NCBI GenBank assembly: GCA_016873165.1
Contig: VGXV01000015.1
Span: 38,413 to 78,267, forward strand
Reading direction: 5' to 3'
Source: Planctomycetota bacterium
Lineage (GTDB): Bacteria; Planctomycetota; Brocadiia; Brocadiales; Brocadiaceae
Length of the DNA: 39,855 nt
Shown: positions 1 to 8,468 of the stretch, one piece after another
Position numbering within the stretch: the stretch's first letter is position 1
Layout: each line of letters starts with the position of its first letter
Notes under the pieces: model-generated
Told to the model about the DNA's origin: nothing
Seen by the model: only the letters and a program-made list of their open reading frames with translations
Database searches by the model: none
Made by a program: the position numbers and the translations under genes

Positions 1-1065
1 TTTGATTCTGGTCAGGGAGGGATTATTGTTGCGGAAAAACTCAACAAAATGCTTCCCGATGGGAATATAAAACTGCTTCTTTTCACGGACAAGGCAAATT
101 TTCCGTTTGGACAAAAATCAAAAGAAGAAATAAATACTATTACATTCCGGGCTATCCACGAAATAGACAAACGTTGTAAAATTGTGAATACATCAAGCGG
201 GTTTTTTTATTGGATTGTCGGTAAAGCGCCGTATTTTATTAAAGCTTTACTCATCAGGATGGGGATTATTTCTAAAGATATTATTGTCTGCTTTGCCTGC
301 AATACGGTTGATACTATGGTTAATCATAAAAAATTACAAATGCATTTTCCGTATATACAGTTTATAGGCCCGGTCAAAAGGACATTGGCCAGAATTAAAA
401 ATTTGCCGAAGGATGCGAAGATTGGTGTTATAGGCACGGCAGGGACAATAAAAAGCGGTATGTACGAAAAACTTATAAAAGAAGCGGGATACAACGTATT
501 GGTGAAAGCAACTCCGCTACTGGCTGTTTTATCGGAAATGTTATATAAAAAAAGCTTCGATACTGAAGAAAAACAAAAGGAATTTTATAAAATTGCAAGA
601 AGTATAATTTATGTAAATCTGGAAGAATTTATTAAGAAGAACAATATTTCTCACATCTGCCTTGCCTGCACTCATTACGATTATTTAAAAAGCACACTGA
701 AAGACCTTTTCGGAGAACTGGAATTTATCAGTACGGTGGAAACCGTAATTGAAGAAGTTCAGGATCTCATAAAGCAGTTGCCGCTGCAAATGGGAGAACG
801 GGAACTGGAATTTATAAAAAGGCCAAAAAAAGGGAAAGATTTTGATCGGTTGATCCTTGAAGAAATTATTTCTACTCAAAACCTTTCATCAAGTGAAAAA
901 GTGAAATTAGGCGATATTGAAGACCAGATCAAAACCACCCTTCAAAACAAATTAGAAGGCATTACCGCAGATGAAATTGAGGAGATTAAATTTTTTGACA
1001 GCAATAGTGTTAAAATAAAATTTAACGGAAAAGAGAGGGTGGTAAGTCTTTTTAATGTAAATTAA
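1..1065 (+). CDS. murI: Glutamate racemase (MurI-like), 5'-truncated by window edge
   Basis: Interconverts L- and D-glutamate for peptidoglycan precursors in the cytoplasm. The frame is open from base 1 and reads FDSGQGG, the conserved N-terminal racemase motif, so the gene starts upstream of the window and the ATG at 49 is internal. Both catalytic cysteine motifs are present: ACNT (Cys near visible residue 100) and ACTH (Cys near 223), with a PFG substrate-loop motif between the start and the first Cys. About 354 residues are visible, whereas MurI is usually about 265. The extra 90 or so residues form a charged, lysine/glutamate-rich C-terminal tail I do not recognise. It converges on the next gene with only 29 bp between them. 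An aspartate/glutamate racemase of another specificity is possible but less likely. Confidence 0.85.
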   Translation, partial: FDSGQGGIIVAEKLNKMLPDGNIKLLLFTDKANFPFGQKSKEEINTITFRAIHEIDKRCKIVNTSSGFFYWIVGKAPYFIKALLIRMGIISKDIIVCFACNTVDTMVNHKKLQMHFPYIQFIGPVKRTLARIKNLPKDAKIGVIGTAGTIKSGMYEKLIKEAGYNVLVKATPLLAVLSEMLYKKSFDTEEKQKEFYKIARSIIYVNLEEFIKKNNISHICLACTHYDYLKSTLKDLFGELEFISTVETVIEEVQDLIKQLPLQMGERELEFIKRPKKGKDFDRLILEEIISTQNLSSSEKVKLGDIEDQIKTTLQNKLEGITADEIEEIKFFDSNSVKIKFNGKERVVSLFNVN

Positions 1066-1094
1066 ACACTATTTGGGTATGTTTGCCATCTGTG

Positions 1095-2528
1095 CTATGT
1101 ATTGTTACAGTCTCGCTGGGTTTTAAAACCGGTTTCAGTTACAGCGTATTTTTCCTGATATTCATAATCCGTATTTATATCCCATAAATTGTGTGCTTTC
1201 CCGGCAGCTATGTTTTCTGCCGCAAGAATCCCCATTAATATGCTATGGTCCTGGTTATTATACTTGAATGTGCCGTTACGTCCGATCAAAGTTAAGTTTT
1301 TAATTGTATCAAGATAATCTTCGATTTTTTTCAACCGGCTTTTGTACCCTTTATAATAAACGGGATAGGATCTATGAATCCGCCTGACATACCCATCTGA
1401 TATTTTGCCATTCCCTAACAGCCCTGTTTTCTCCATTTCCAAATTAGCCATGTGTATCAGTTTATCGTCATCCATTGTCCAAAGGCTATCACTATCAAAA
1501 CACCAGTATTCCAGCGCCAAAATGGTGTCAGATTGTCCGTTGCATATCGCCGGCACCCAGTTCTTAAAATTGGTGAGTCTCCCCATAAGAAGATCAGGAG
1601 AATGAATATACAACCAGTTATCCGGAAAATACAGCGCTTGTTTTACCCGCAAATAAACAAGGATCGTATTTCTATAGCGTAATGTTTTCGTTGCCTCTGA
1701 AACTTCCGGCGGAACATCGGAAAATCCTCCGACTACATCTGAAATAGGCATCGTCGAGACAATATGGTCGTAAAATTTTATCCGACTATCAATAGTTTCT
1801 ATCGCCACAGCCGTATTGCCCTTCTTAATTACTTTTAAAACAGGAGTGCTGAGGAAAATCCTTCCCTTGTTCTTTTGAATACACTCTGCCATTTTATAAT
1901 AAATTTCACCGGTTCCATGTTTGGGATAGGCAAACTGATCCAAAAGAGTTCTGTGTTTATGATTTCTGTTACCAACGAGGCTTGTTTTAACCGCCTCGTA
2001 CATCGATAATTTCTTGATTCGCTGCGCTGCAAAATCAGCATCTAATTCTGCACAAGATATGCCCCAAAGTTTTTCCGTATACGTTTTGAAAAAACAATCA
2101 AACAAATATTGCCCAAAACGCTTAATTACCCATGTTTCAAATGTGCCATCCTGTTCTGTTGGAAATAATTTTTCCTTTCCATAGCTAAGAATGCCTTTTA
2201 ATATCCCAAGATAACTAAGCTTGGATAGCACATCGAAGGGTTTTAATGGGTAGTAAAAAAATTTATTTTTATAATAAATTCTGGTGAGCCTGTTAACCAT
2301 TTCATAGTCATCGCCAATAACATCCAGCCATAATTGATTAACGCGCGGGTCGCTGCTAAAAAATCTATGAGGGCCGAGGTCTACTTTTTGATTCCATAGT
2401 TCGATAGTTTTTGCCATCCCGCCAACGACAGAATCTGCCTCATATAAATCCACCTCTATGTTTTTTTGCGCTAATTGATAAGCACAGCTAATGCCAGCAG
2501 GACCGGCGCCAATAATCCCAATTTTCAT
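1095..2528 (-). CDS. FAD-dependent oxidoreductase (protoporphyrinogen oxidase / UDP-galactopyranose mutase-like)
   Basis: The chosen start gives a protein that opens directly with the dinucleotide-binding motif GIIGAGPAGISCAYQL, followed by a glutamate at the end of the second beta strand (LYEAD) and the GG of the amine-oxidase/NAD_binding_8 family. A GPHRFF segment and the C-terminal IGRNG stretch also fit this superfamily, which includes protoporphyrinogen oxidases, UDP-galactopyranose mutase-like enzymes and FAD oxidoreductases found in surface-glycan loci. The substrate cannot be told from sequence alone. A GTG at 2564 would add 12 residues and has AAGG seven bases upstream, so it is a real alternative start. 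There is no cofactor-biosynthesis or glycan gene next door to settle the function. Confidence 0.75.
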   Translation of the reverse strand: MKIGIIGAGPAGISCAYQLAQKNIEVDLYEADSVVGGMAKTIELWNQKVDLGPHRFFSSDPRVNQLWLDVIGDDYEMVNRLTRIYYKNKFFYYPLKPFDVLSKLSYLGILKGILSYGKEKLFPTEQDGTFETWVIKRFGQYLFDCFFKTYTEKLWGISCAELDADFAAQRIKKLSMYEAVKTSLVGNRNHKHRTLLDQFAYPKHGTGEIYYKMAECIQKNKGRIFLSTPVLKVIKKGNTAVAIETIDSRIKFYDHIVSTMPISDVVGGFSDVPPEVSEATKTLRYRNTILVYLRVKQALYFPDNWLYIHSPDLLMGRLTNFKNWVPAICNGQSDTILALEYWCFDSDSLWTMDDDKLIHMANLEMEKTGLLGNGKISDGYVRRIHRSYPVYYKGYKSRLKKIEDYLDTIKNLTLIGRNGTFKYNNQDHSILMGILAAENIAAGKAHNLWDINTDYEYQEKYAVTETGFKTQRDCNNT

Positions 2529-2796
2529 AATCGAATTACCATCTAAAAATAATAGTTTCTGCACGATTTAACCTTAATTTTTACACAAAATCAAGGCTTA
2601 AAAGGCTATTTTGGAGCGGCAGTATATCGCATTTTAATTAACATAAAATGTAATAGCGCTTTTTGGAAAAGGCAATGAAAAAGATACCTATTCCGCGCCG
2701 GATGCCGGAGGCTCTCTCTTTACTCCATCCACAAAAACTGTTACAGTTAAAAATTAAAGTATTGTATTGGACAAAACTCTCTATACCAAGAACAAA

Positions 2797-5193
2797 ATGA
2801 ACCCGGAAAATTACTATTCTGACTGCATCCATTGCGGAAAAGCTATTGCAAAAAAGGAACATGCCATTGTAAGCGGCAATGGCGCTGTTTTCTGCTGCCG
2901 GGGATGTGAAACCGTTTATAAAATCCTCAAGAAAGAACATTTTTCATTAATTAACAAACCGCATGCAGGCTCCACCGAATATGATATTCTGGACAGTGAG
3001 GCTTTTTTAAAGGACTATTCGGTACAGCAGGATGGAAAGCAGGGGATGAGATTTTTTGTTGAGGGGATTCAATGCACGGCCTGCCTCTGGATTATCGATC
3101 AGGTTCCCCACTGGATTCCGGAAGTTGAAAATGTGCATCTGAACATGAGCCAAAATACCTTATTTGTGTCTTTAAAGACCCCGGGATTTTTCGGAAAAGT
3201 GGTATCCACCCTTGCGGCATTAGGCTACAAAACATATCCCATTAAAAGTCACGACGAAATAAAGCATTTTCAAAAAAAGGAAAATCATCAGCAATTAATG
3301 AAGCTGGGTGTTGCCGGCGCCTGCGCTGGCAGCATTATGCTCTACTCATTCTCACTGTATGCAGGGCTTAAAGGGCAAATGGCTGTCGTATTTCAGTATA
3401 TCACCCTTGCGTTTTTTCTTCCGGTTTTTTTCTACTGTGCCCAGCCGTTTTACATGAATTTATGGCGGTCGTTAAGGGCACGGCGGCCAAGCATCGACTT
3501 GCCTATTGTGCTTGCAGTCGTCATAGGGTTTGTTTTAAGCCTGTTTAATTTAATCCGGGGCCGCCAGGATTTTTATTTTGATTCGCTTTCCATGCTGATT
3601 CTTTTGCTGCTGGCAAGCAGGTATCTTTTGAACAGGACCCAACAGAAATTTTTAAGCAGTTCATACCTATTGTCCTTTTTTGAGTCACAAATCTGCCGGC
3701 GATGGAATGACGTTCATCATGCGTATGAAAAGGTCTCTGCGCATCATTTAAATGCGGGGGATAAAATCCTCGTGAAAGAGGGAGAACGTGTTCCCGCGGA
3801 TGGAGAAGTGATAAACGATTGGGTCAATATAAACCCCTCGGTTTTAACGGGAGAAAGCCTTCCGCAAAAACTCTTTAAAGGCGCAAAAATTTATGCCGGA
3901 ACGCAGGTGGTTTCCGAAGGCGCTGAAATTTTAATAGAACACACCGCGGGCAGTAGCCGTATCGGAAAAATATTAAAGAAAGTCGAAGAACAAATCTACA
4001 ACAAAACACCATTGATCTCATTGACGGATAAGGCGGCTCAATACTTTACCCTGTTCATACTCGCCATGGGAATAGTGTTCTTTTTGGTATACAGCTTTAT
4101 TGATGTTGCCGGGGCCGTGCAGAGATCGCTTGCCCTTATTATCCTGGCGTGCCCATGCGCCCTCGCCTTTGCAACGCCGCTTGCACAAAGTCTCTCTCTC
4201 AAAAAAGCCTCGAAAAAGGGATACTTAGTAAAAAATGCCGAATCATTTGAAAAATTAAACAAGGTGTCCGATGCCTTTTTTGACAAAACAGGAACCCTTA
4301 CGCAGGGGCGATTTGAATTTTTACGATGGAAATCGCCTCAGGGAAACGAATCGGACAATTTTATACCCGATAATGAAACACTGAATGCCATCTATTCAAT
4401 TGAAGTGCATTCCCAGCATCCCATTGCAAGAACCCTGGTAAAGCAATTGGAAAAAGTTTGTGATAAAAAACTGCCTGTGCATTCATTAAAGGAAATTTCC
4501 GGATGGGGCATTTCCGGAACAGTTGAAAATAACCATTACAAATTAGTATCCGCATTCCCTGTCAATGACAATGGCAATGAGGATTCCGAAATTATATCCA
4601 GCACAGTTGCTATATATCGGAATGAAATACTTGTCGCCTATGCCTGTCTGGGGGACAAACTTCGAGATGATGCAAAAAAAACAATTACCGAATTAAAAAA
4701 ATTAGGCATTCAATCGCACATACTTTCGGGCGATAAAGATGCTCCGGTACAGAATGTTGCAAAAAAACTTGATCTTGGAAATGAAAGGATACATTCAGGC
4801 CTTTTCCCGGAAGAAAAGAGCAAAATAGTCAACAAAGTTCCAAACTCCCTTATGGTTGGCGATGGAGTAAATGATTCACTTGCCATGTCTTCCTGTTCAA
4901 TCGGCATTGCAGTTCAGGGCAGCGTTGAGGCAAGTTTGGTTGCTGCGGATATCTATTCAACAAAAGAGGGGGTTTTCCCCGTTCTCGACCTCACTTTATT
5001 GAGCAGAAATACCCTTTCCATCATAAAGAGAAATCTTATTATATCTTTTATTTATAACTTTACCGGAGGTATTGCTTCGGTTTTGGGTTATATCTCTCCC
5101 CTTATTGCAGCAATACTTATGCCTGTTAGTTCAATCATCATAATACTTTCCACTATTGCAGGAACAAAATTTACACGAAGTTTTAACAAATGA
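2797..5193 (+). CDS. ccoI: Copper-exporting P-type ATPase for cbb3 oxidase assembly (CcoI/FixI)
   Basis: P1B-type ATPase expected to pump copper out of the cytoplasm for the CuB centre of cbb3 oxidase. Domains in order: an N-terminal cysteine-rich metal-binding region (CxxC at residues 10-13, CCxxC at 33-37), typical of FixI/CcoI; an HMA-like domain with CTAC at 93-96; transmembrane segments; the CPC transport motif at 452-454; the phosphorylation motif DKTGTL with Asp496; the hinge motif GDGVND near 688; and two C-terminal membrane helices. The length (798 aa) fits the family. I chose the ATG at 2797; a TTG at 2767 would add ten residues. Context supports the assignment: ccoS follows at 5376 and the oxidase genes after that. 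Confidence 0.92.
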   Translation: MNPENYYSDCIHCGKAIAKKEHAIVSGNGAVFCCRGCETVYKILKKEHFSLINKPHAGSTEYDILDSEAFLKDYSVQQDGKQGMRFFVEGIQCTACLWIIDQVPHWIPEVENVHLNMSQNTLFVSLKTPGFFGKVVSTLAALGYKTYPIKSHDEIKHFQKKENHQQLMKLGVAGACAGSIMLYSFSLYAGLKGQMAVVFQYITLAFFLPVFFYCAQPFYMNLWRSLRARRPSIDLPIVLAVVIGFVLSLFNLIRGRQDFYFDSLSMLILLLLASRYLLNRTQQKFLSSSYLLSFFESQICRRWNDVHHAYEKVSAHHLNAGDKILVKEGERVPADGEVINDWVNINPSVLTGESLPQKLFKGAKIYAGTQVVSEGAEILIEHTAGSSRIGKILKKVEEQIYNKTPLISLTDKAAQYFTLFILAMGIVFFLVYSFIDVAGAVQRSLALIILACPCALAFATPLAQSLSLKKASKKGYLVKNAESFEKLNKVSDAFFDKTGTLTQGRFEFLRWKSPQGNESDNFIPDNETLNAIYSIEVHSQHPIARTLVKQLEKVCDKKLPVHSLKEISGWGISGTVENNHYKLVSAFPVNDNGNEDSEIISSTVAIYRNEILVAYACLGDKLRDDAKKTITELKKLGIQSHILSGDKDAPVQNVAKKLDLGNERIHSGLFPEEKSKIVNKVPNSLMVGDGVNDSLAMSSCSIGIAVQGSVEASLVAADIYSTKEGVFPVLDLTLLSRNTLSIIKRNLIISFIYNFTGGIASVLGYISPLIAAILMPVSSIIIILSTIAGTKFTRSFNK

Positions 5194-5375
5194 TCTTTTT
5201 TTTGTTTGCCAGCAGAAAGATATATATTATTATTACCAATAAACAATTATTACATATTATTTTGCTTTGTGATAATCTTAAAAAAGATAAACTTTAGCTT
5301 TTGATTTAACAAAATATTTGTTTATAATCCCCCTTTTACCTAACTTTTTTATTAAATCATAATATTCATCTTTCA
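5194..5375 (+). other. AT-rich intergenic region upstream of ccoS
   Basis: This very AT-rich stretch between ccoI and ccoS holds no convincing ORF. It contains a promoter candidate near its end (listed separately), so ccoS-ccoNOQP-ccoG can probably be transcribed independently of ccoI. I looked for a canonical FNR/ANR palindrome (TTGAT-N4-ATCAA) and did not find one. Confidence 0.6.
5301..5328 (+). promoter_or_regulatory. Sigma70-type promoter candidate for the cco operon
   Basis: A TTGATT -35 box (5301-5306) is separated by 16 bp from a perfect TATAAT -10 box (5323-5328). It would start RNA about 40 bases before ccoS. The surrounding DNA is AT-rich, which raises the chance of a fortuitous match. 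Confidence 0.5.
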
Positions 5376-5528
5376 ATGACAATACTTTACATAATGATTC
5401 CTGTCGCAATTATTTTAGCTTCATTCTTTGTTTATATTTTTCTATGGGCTGTTAAAAATGAACAATTTGACGACCTTGAAACACCCGCCCACAAAATTCT
5501 AATTGATGACTGGAAAAGAAAATCATAA
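5376..5528 (+). CDS. ccoS: cbb3 oxidase maturation protein CcoS
   Basis: A 50-residue protein found by reading the gap between ccoI and ccoNO. CcoS is needed for insertion of heme and copper into the cbb3 oxidase core. It begins MTILYIMIPVAII, has one transmembrane helix (about residues 4-26), and then the family signature: an aromatic-rich WAV end of the helix, QFDDLETPAHKIL, and a short basic tail. The order hydrophobic helix, then QFDDLE, then PAH-IL is diagnostic of CcoS. No strong Shine-Dalgarno is visible. Its position between the copper ATPase CcoI and the oxidase subunits is the normal one. Confidence 0.93.
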   Translation: MTILYIMIPVAIILASFFVYIFLWAVKNEQFDDLETPAHKILIDDWKRKS

Positions 5529-5577
5529 GAAATAAAATCTGCCGTTAAACCTAAGTATATGGGAGAAAAGAAGAAAC

Positions 5578-7710
5578 ATGAGCGCTTCAAACGCAAAAAC
5601 CTCAAATCTTATTCAAGTCGAATATGACGATAAAATTGTCAGAATGTTTACAATGGCAACCATTATTTGGGCGGCAATCGCTTTTCTGATAGGTGTATTT
5701 GTCGCTTTTCAAATAGCAGTCTGGCCGTTAAATTTTAATACCAGTTGGATGACCTATGGAAGATTGCGGCCAGTGCACACCAATGCCAATATTTTTGCAT
5801 TTGCCGGCAATGCTATTTTTGCAGGAATTTACCATTCTTCGCAAAGGCTGCTGAAGACGCGTATGTTTTCCGACTTTTTAGGCAGGGTTCACTTCTGGGG
5901 CTGGCAATTTGTTATCGTGCTGGCTGCCATAACCATACCTTTAGGGTTAACGCAGGGAAAAGAATATGCAGAATTAGAATGGCCTATCGATATTCTTGTC
6001 GCTCTCGTTTGGGTTGTTTTTGCCATTAATTTCTTTGGCACCTTGCTGAAACGGAATGAAAAACACATGTACGTTTCCATCTGGTTCTATATTGCTACGA
6101 TCATTACCGTTGCAGTGCTCTATATTATAAATGCAATAAGTTTGCCCGTGAGTTTTACGAAAAGCTACATTGTATATGCCGGGATACAGGATGTGCTTGT
6201 TCAATGGTGGTACGGACACAATGCCGTTGCCTTTTTCCTTACCACTCCCTTTCTCGGACTAATGTATTACTATTTGCCTAAAGCAATAAACAGGCCTATT
6301 TTCAGCTACAAGCTTTCGATACTTCACTTCTGGTCTCTTATCTTTATTTATATATGGGCCGGCCCTCATCATCTTCTAAATACGGCGTTGCCTGCATGGC
6401 TGCAAACACTTGGCGTGATTTTCAGTGTAATGCTGTGGGCGCCGAGCTGGGGGGGAACGATAAATGGTTTGTTAACTATACGGGGCGCATGGCACCTGCT
6501 GCGCACGGAACCAATCGTAAAGTTCTTTGTCGCCGCCATTACTTTTTACGGGATGGGCACCTTTGAAGGCCCCCTTCTCTCCGTCAAATCAGTAAATGCC
6601 ATTGGTCATTATACCGACTGGATTATCGGACATGTGCATGCCGGAACACTGGGGTGGAACGGATTTCTTTCATTTGCAATGATTTATTATATTATCCCGA
6701 AAATGTGGAAAACGGAGTTGTACAGTAAAAAACTCGCAAACATACATTTCTGGCTGGGTCTTTTAGGCATACTTCTCTATTACCTTTCCATGCTGGCTGC
6801 GGGAATTACACAGAGTTTAATGTGGAGGGCAATGGATAATAACGGAAACCTTGTCTATCCGGAATTCATTGAAACCGTTATCCGCATAATTCCTCTGTTT
6901 TACTTCCGAGCAATCGGGGGATTGTTATTCATGGTCGGTTTTCTCCTGTTATTTTACAATATTTACAAAACCATTAAATTGTCGTCTCACGATCTGAAAG
7001 ATGAAACGGTTCAGATAAGCGCCACTCCTCATACGGTTTCCCTTTCAGAGCATGGACACCGAAGGCTTGAAGGAATGGCCGCTACGTTTACTGTTTTGGC
7101 GCTTATTGCAATATTGGTAGGTTCGGTTATAGAAATTGCGCCCACTCTTTCCATTAAAAAATATATTAAACCGGAAAACAAGGTCGCAGCGTTTACCCCG
7201 TTGGAACTGGAAGGAAGGGATATTTATATTAAAGAAGGATGCCATAATTGCCATACTCAAATGATCAGGCCAATACATTCGGAAATATTGCGATACGGGA
7301 ATGCGTCCACCATTGAAGAATCGATGTATGACAGACCTTCCCAATGGGGATCAAAACGCACGGGACCTGACCTTGCGAGACTGGGGAAAAAATACCCCGA
7401 TCTCTGGCATTACATGCATATGATAAACCCTCGTTCTGTTATAAAAGAGTCAATTATGCCCGGATATCCATGGCTGGCAAAGAAGAAGACCGATTTTTTC
7501 GGTTTAAGAAAGAAGATCTCTCTCCTGCATAAGATGGGAGTCCCCTATGCAGAGAAAGAACTCACTGATGCAGATATTATAGCGGAAGTGCAGGCGTATG
7601 AAATTGCAGAATCTCTTAAAAAACAGGGAGTAAAGGAAGATATAGCAGACAAGGAAATTGTCGCATTAATAGCATATCTCCAGGCGCTGGGACAGAAAGG
7701 AGTTCAATAA
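5578..7710 (+). CDS. ccoNO: Fused cbb3-type cytochrome c oxidase subunits I and II (CcoN-CcoO)
   Basis: Catalytic core of a high-affinity terminal oxidase in the cytoplasmic membrane. Residues 1 to about 470 are CcoN: a multi-helix heme-copper oxidase subunit with His67 in the motif PVHTNAN (low-spin heme), His214 before the tyrosine-rich helix, His264-His265 (GPHHLLN, CuB) and His352/His354 (GHVHAG, hemes b3 and b). Residues from about 500 onward are CcoO: a single membrane anchor, then a periplasmic domain with one heme c site (C555-x2-C558-H559, GCHNCHTQMIRP) and a downstream methionine-rich axial-ligand region (ESIMPGYPWL). The reading frame is uninterrupted, so this is a true fusion; as far as I recall, similar CcoNO fusions occur in some other phyla. 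Only two bases separate it from ccoQ. Confidence 0.95.
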   Translation: MSASNAKTSNLIQVEYDDKIVRMFTMATIIWAAIAFLIGVFVAFQIAVWPLNFNTSWMTYGRLRPVHTNANIFAFAGNAIFAGIYHSSQRLLKTRMFSDFLGRVHFWGWQFVIVLAAITIPLGLTQGKEYAELEWPIDILVALVWVVFAINFFGTLLKRNEKHMYVSIWFYIATIITVAVLYIINAISLPVSFTKSYIVYAGIQDVLVQWWYGHNAVAFFLTTPFLGLMYYYLPKAINRPIFSYKLSILHFWSLIFIYIWAGPHHLLNTALPAWLQTLGVIFSVMLWAPSWGGTINGLLTIRGAWHLLRTEPIVKFFVAAITFYGMGTFEGPLLSVKSVNAIGHYTDWIIGHVHAGTLGWNGFLSFAMIYYIIPKMWKTELYSKKLANIHFWLGLLGILLYYLSMLAAGITQSLMWRAMDNNGNLVYPEFIETVIRIIPLFYFRAIGGLLFMVGFLLLFYNIYKTIKLSSHDLKDETVQISATPHTVSLSEHGHRRLEGMAATFTVLALIAILVGSVIEIAPTLSIKKYIKPENKVAAFTPLELEGRDIYIKEGCHNCHTQMIRPIHSEILRYGNASTIEESMYDRPSQWGSKRTGPDLARLGKKYPDLWHYMHMINPRSVIKESIMPGYPWLAKKKTDFFGLRKKISLLHKMGVPYAEKELTDADIIAEVQAYEIAESLKKQGVKEDIADKEIVALIAYLQALGQKGVQ

Positions 7711-7712
7711 TT

Positions 7713-7883
7713 ATGAAACAGCAGGCTTTCGCTCATTTTACCGATACCTATTTAGCTGCCATTGGGTTCTTTTTATTCTTTTTTGTTTTTCTCGGCATTC
7801 TTTTTTGGATTCAAAAGAAGGGTTCTGCCAAATACTTTGATTATTTATCCCATTTGCCAATACGCGAGGAGGAGCAATCATGA
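7713..7883 (+). CDS. ccoQ: cbb3 oxidase small subunit CcoQ-like
   Basis: A 56-residue protein lying exactly between ccoNO and ccoP, where CcoQ is normally encoded. One hydrophobic helix (about residues 14-33, rich in phenylalanine) is followed by a basic turn (QKKGSAKYFDYL) and an acidic end (REEEQS). This matches the FixQ/CcoQ plan of a single-spanning protein that stabilises the oxidase. It starts two bases after the ccoNO stop and ends in an ATGA overlap with ccoP, so translation is probably coupled. Sequence identity in this family is low; position and architecture carry the call. Confidence 0.8.
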   Translation: MKQQAFAHFTDTYLAAIGFFLFFFVFLGILFWIQKKGSAKYFDYLSHLPIREEEQS

Positions 7884-8467
7884 GCAAGGATATCCATGTA
7901 AACGATGAACCTGTTGTCGGATATGAATACGACGGAATTACCGAGTATGATAATCCATGTCCTAAATGGTTAATGTATCTTTTCTACGCAACGATCTTTT
8001 TTGCCGTTTTCTACCTTGGATATCATTTTGGCAGTATGAAAAGCGAGAGGTTGCAATTGCAGGTTGCTACGAAGACGGCGCCTTCAGCGGCTGTAACTCA
8101 ACAAGTACAAGAGGAACCAAAACAGCCGGAAATAAGTGAATCAAAACTCACAGCGCTGTTAACTGACCAGCTAGCATTGACAAAAGGCAAAGAAGTATAC
8201 GCCTCAAAATGTTCTTCCTGTCATGGGGAATCGGGGGAAGGACTGATTGGGCCAAATCTGGTTGACAATTACTGGCTGCATGGGAAAGGGAAAATGGCTG
8301 ATATAGCAAACATCATCATATCCGGCATTCCTGACACGGGTATGGCCGCATGGAGCGGAAGGATACCGGAGGAAGATATTCTGCAGATAGCCGCTTACAT
8401 AAAATCAATAAAAGGTACCCGGCCGGAAAATCCCCGGGAACCGGAAGGAGCACTTATAGAAGAATAA
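7880..8467 (+). CDS. ccoP: cbb3 oxidase subunit III, monoheme (CcoP)
   Basis: Membrane-anchored c-type cytochrome that feeds electrons to the oxidase. The N-terminus has the FixP_N pattern: YEYDGITEYDNPCPKWL followed by one membrane helix (about residues 30-51). After an alanine/proline/glutamine-rich linker comes a single cytochrome c domain with the heme site C111-SS-C114-H115 and a methionine near GIPDTGMAAW as likely axial ligand. Classical CcoP has two heme c domains and about 300 residues; this one has one domain and 195 residues. It overlaps ccoQ by four bases, and ccoG starts one base after its stop. Confidence 0.93.
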   Translation: MSKDIHVNDEPVVGYEYDGITEYDNPCPKWLMYLFYATIFFAVFYLGYHFGSMKSERLQLQVATKTAPSAAVTQQVQEEPKQPEISESKLTALLTDQLALTKGKEVYASKCSSCHGESGEGLIGPNLVDNYWLHGKGKMADIANIIISGIPDTGMAAWSGRIPEEDILQIAAYIKSIKGTRPENPREPEGALIEE

Positions 8468-8468
8468 C

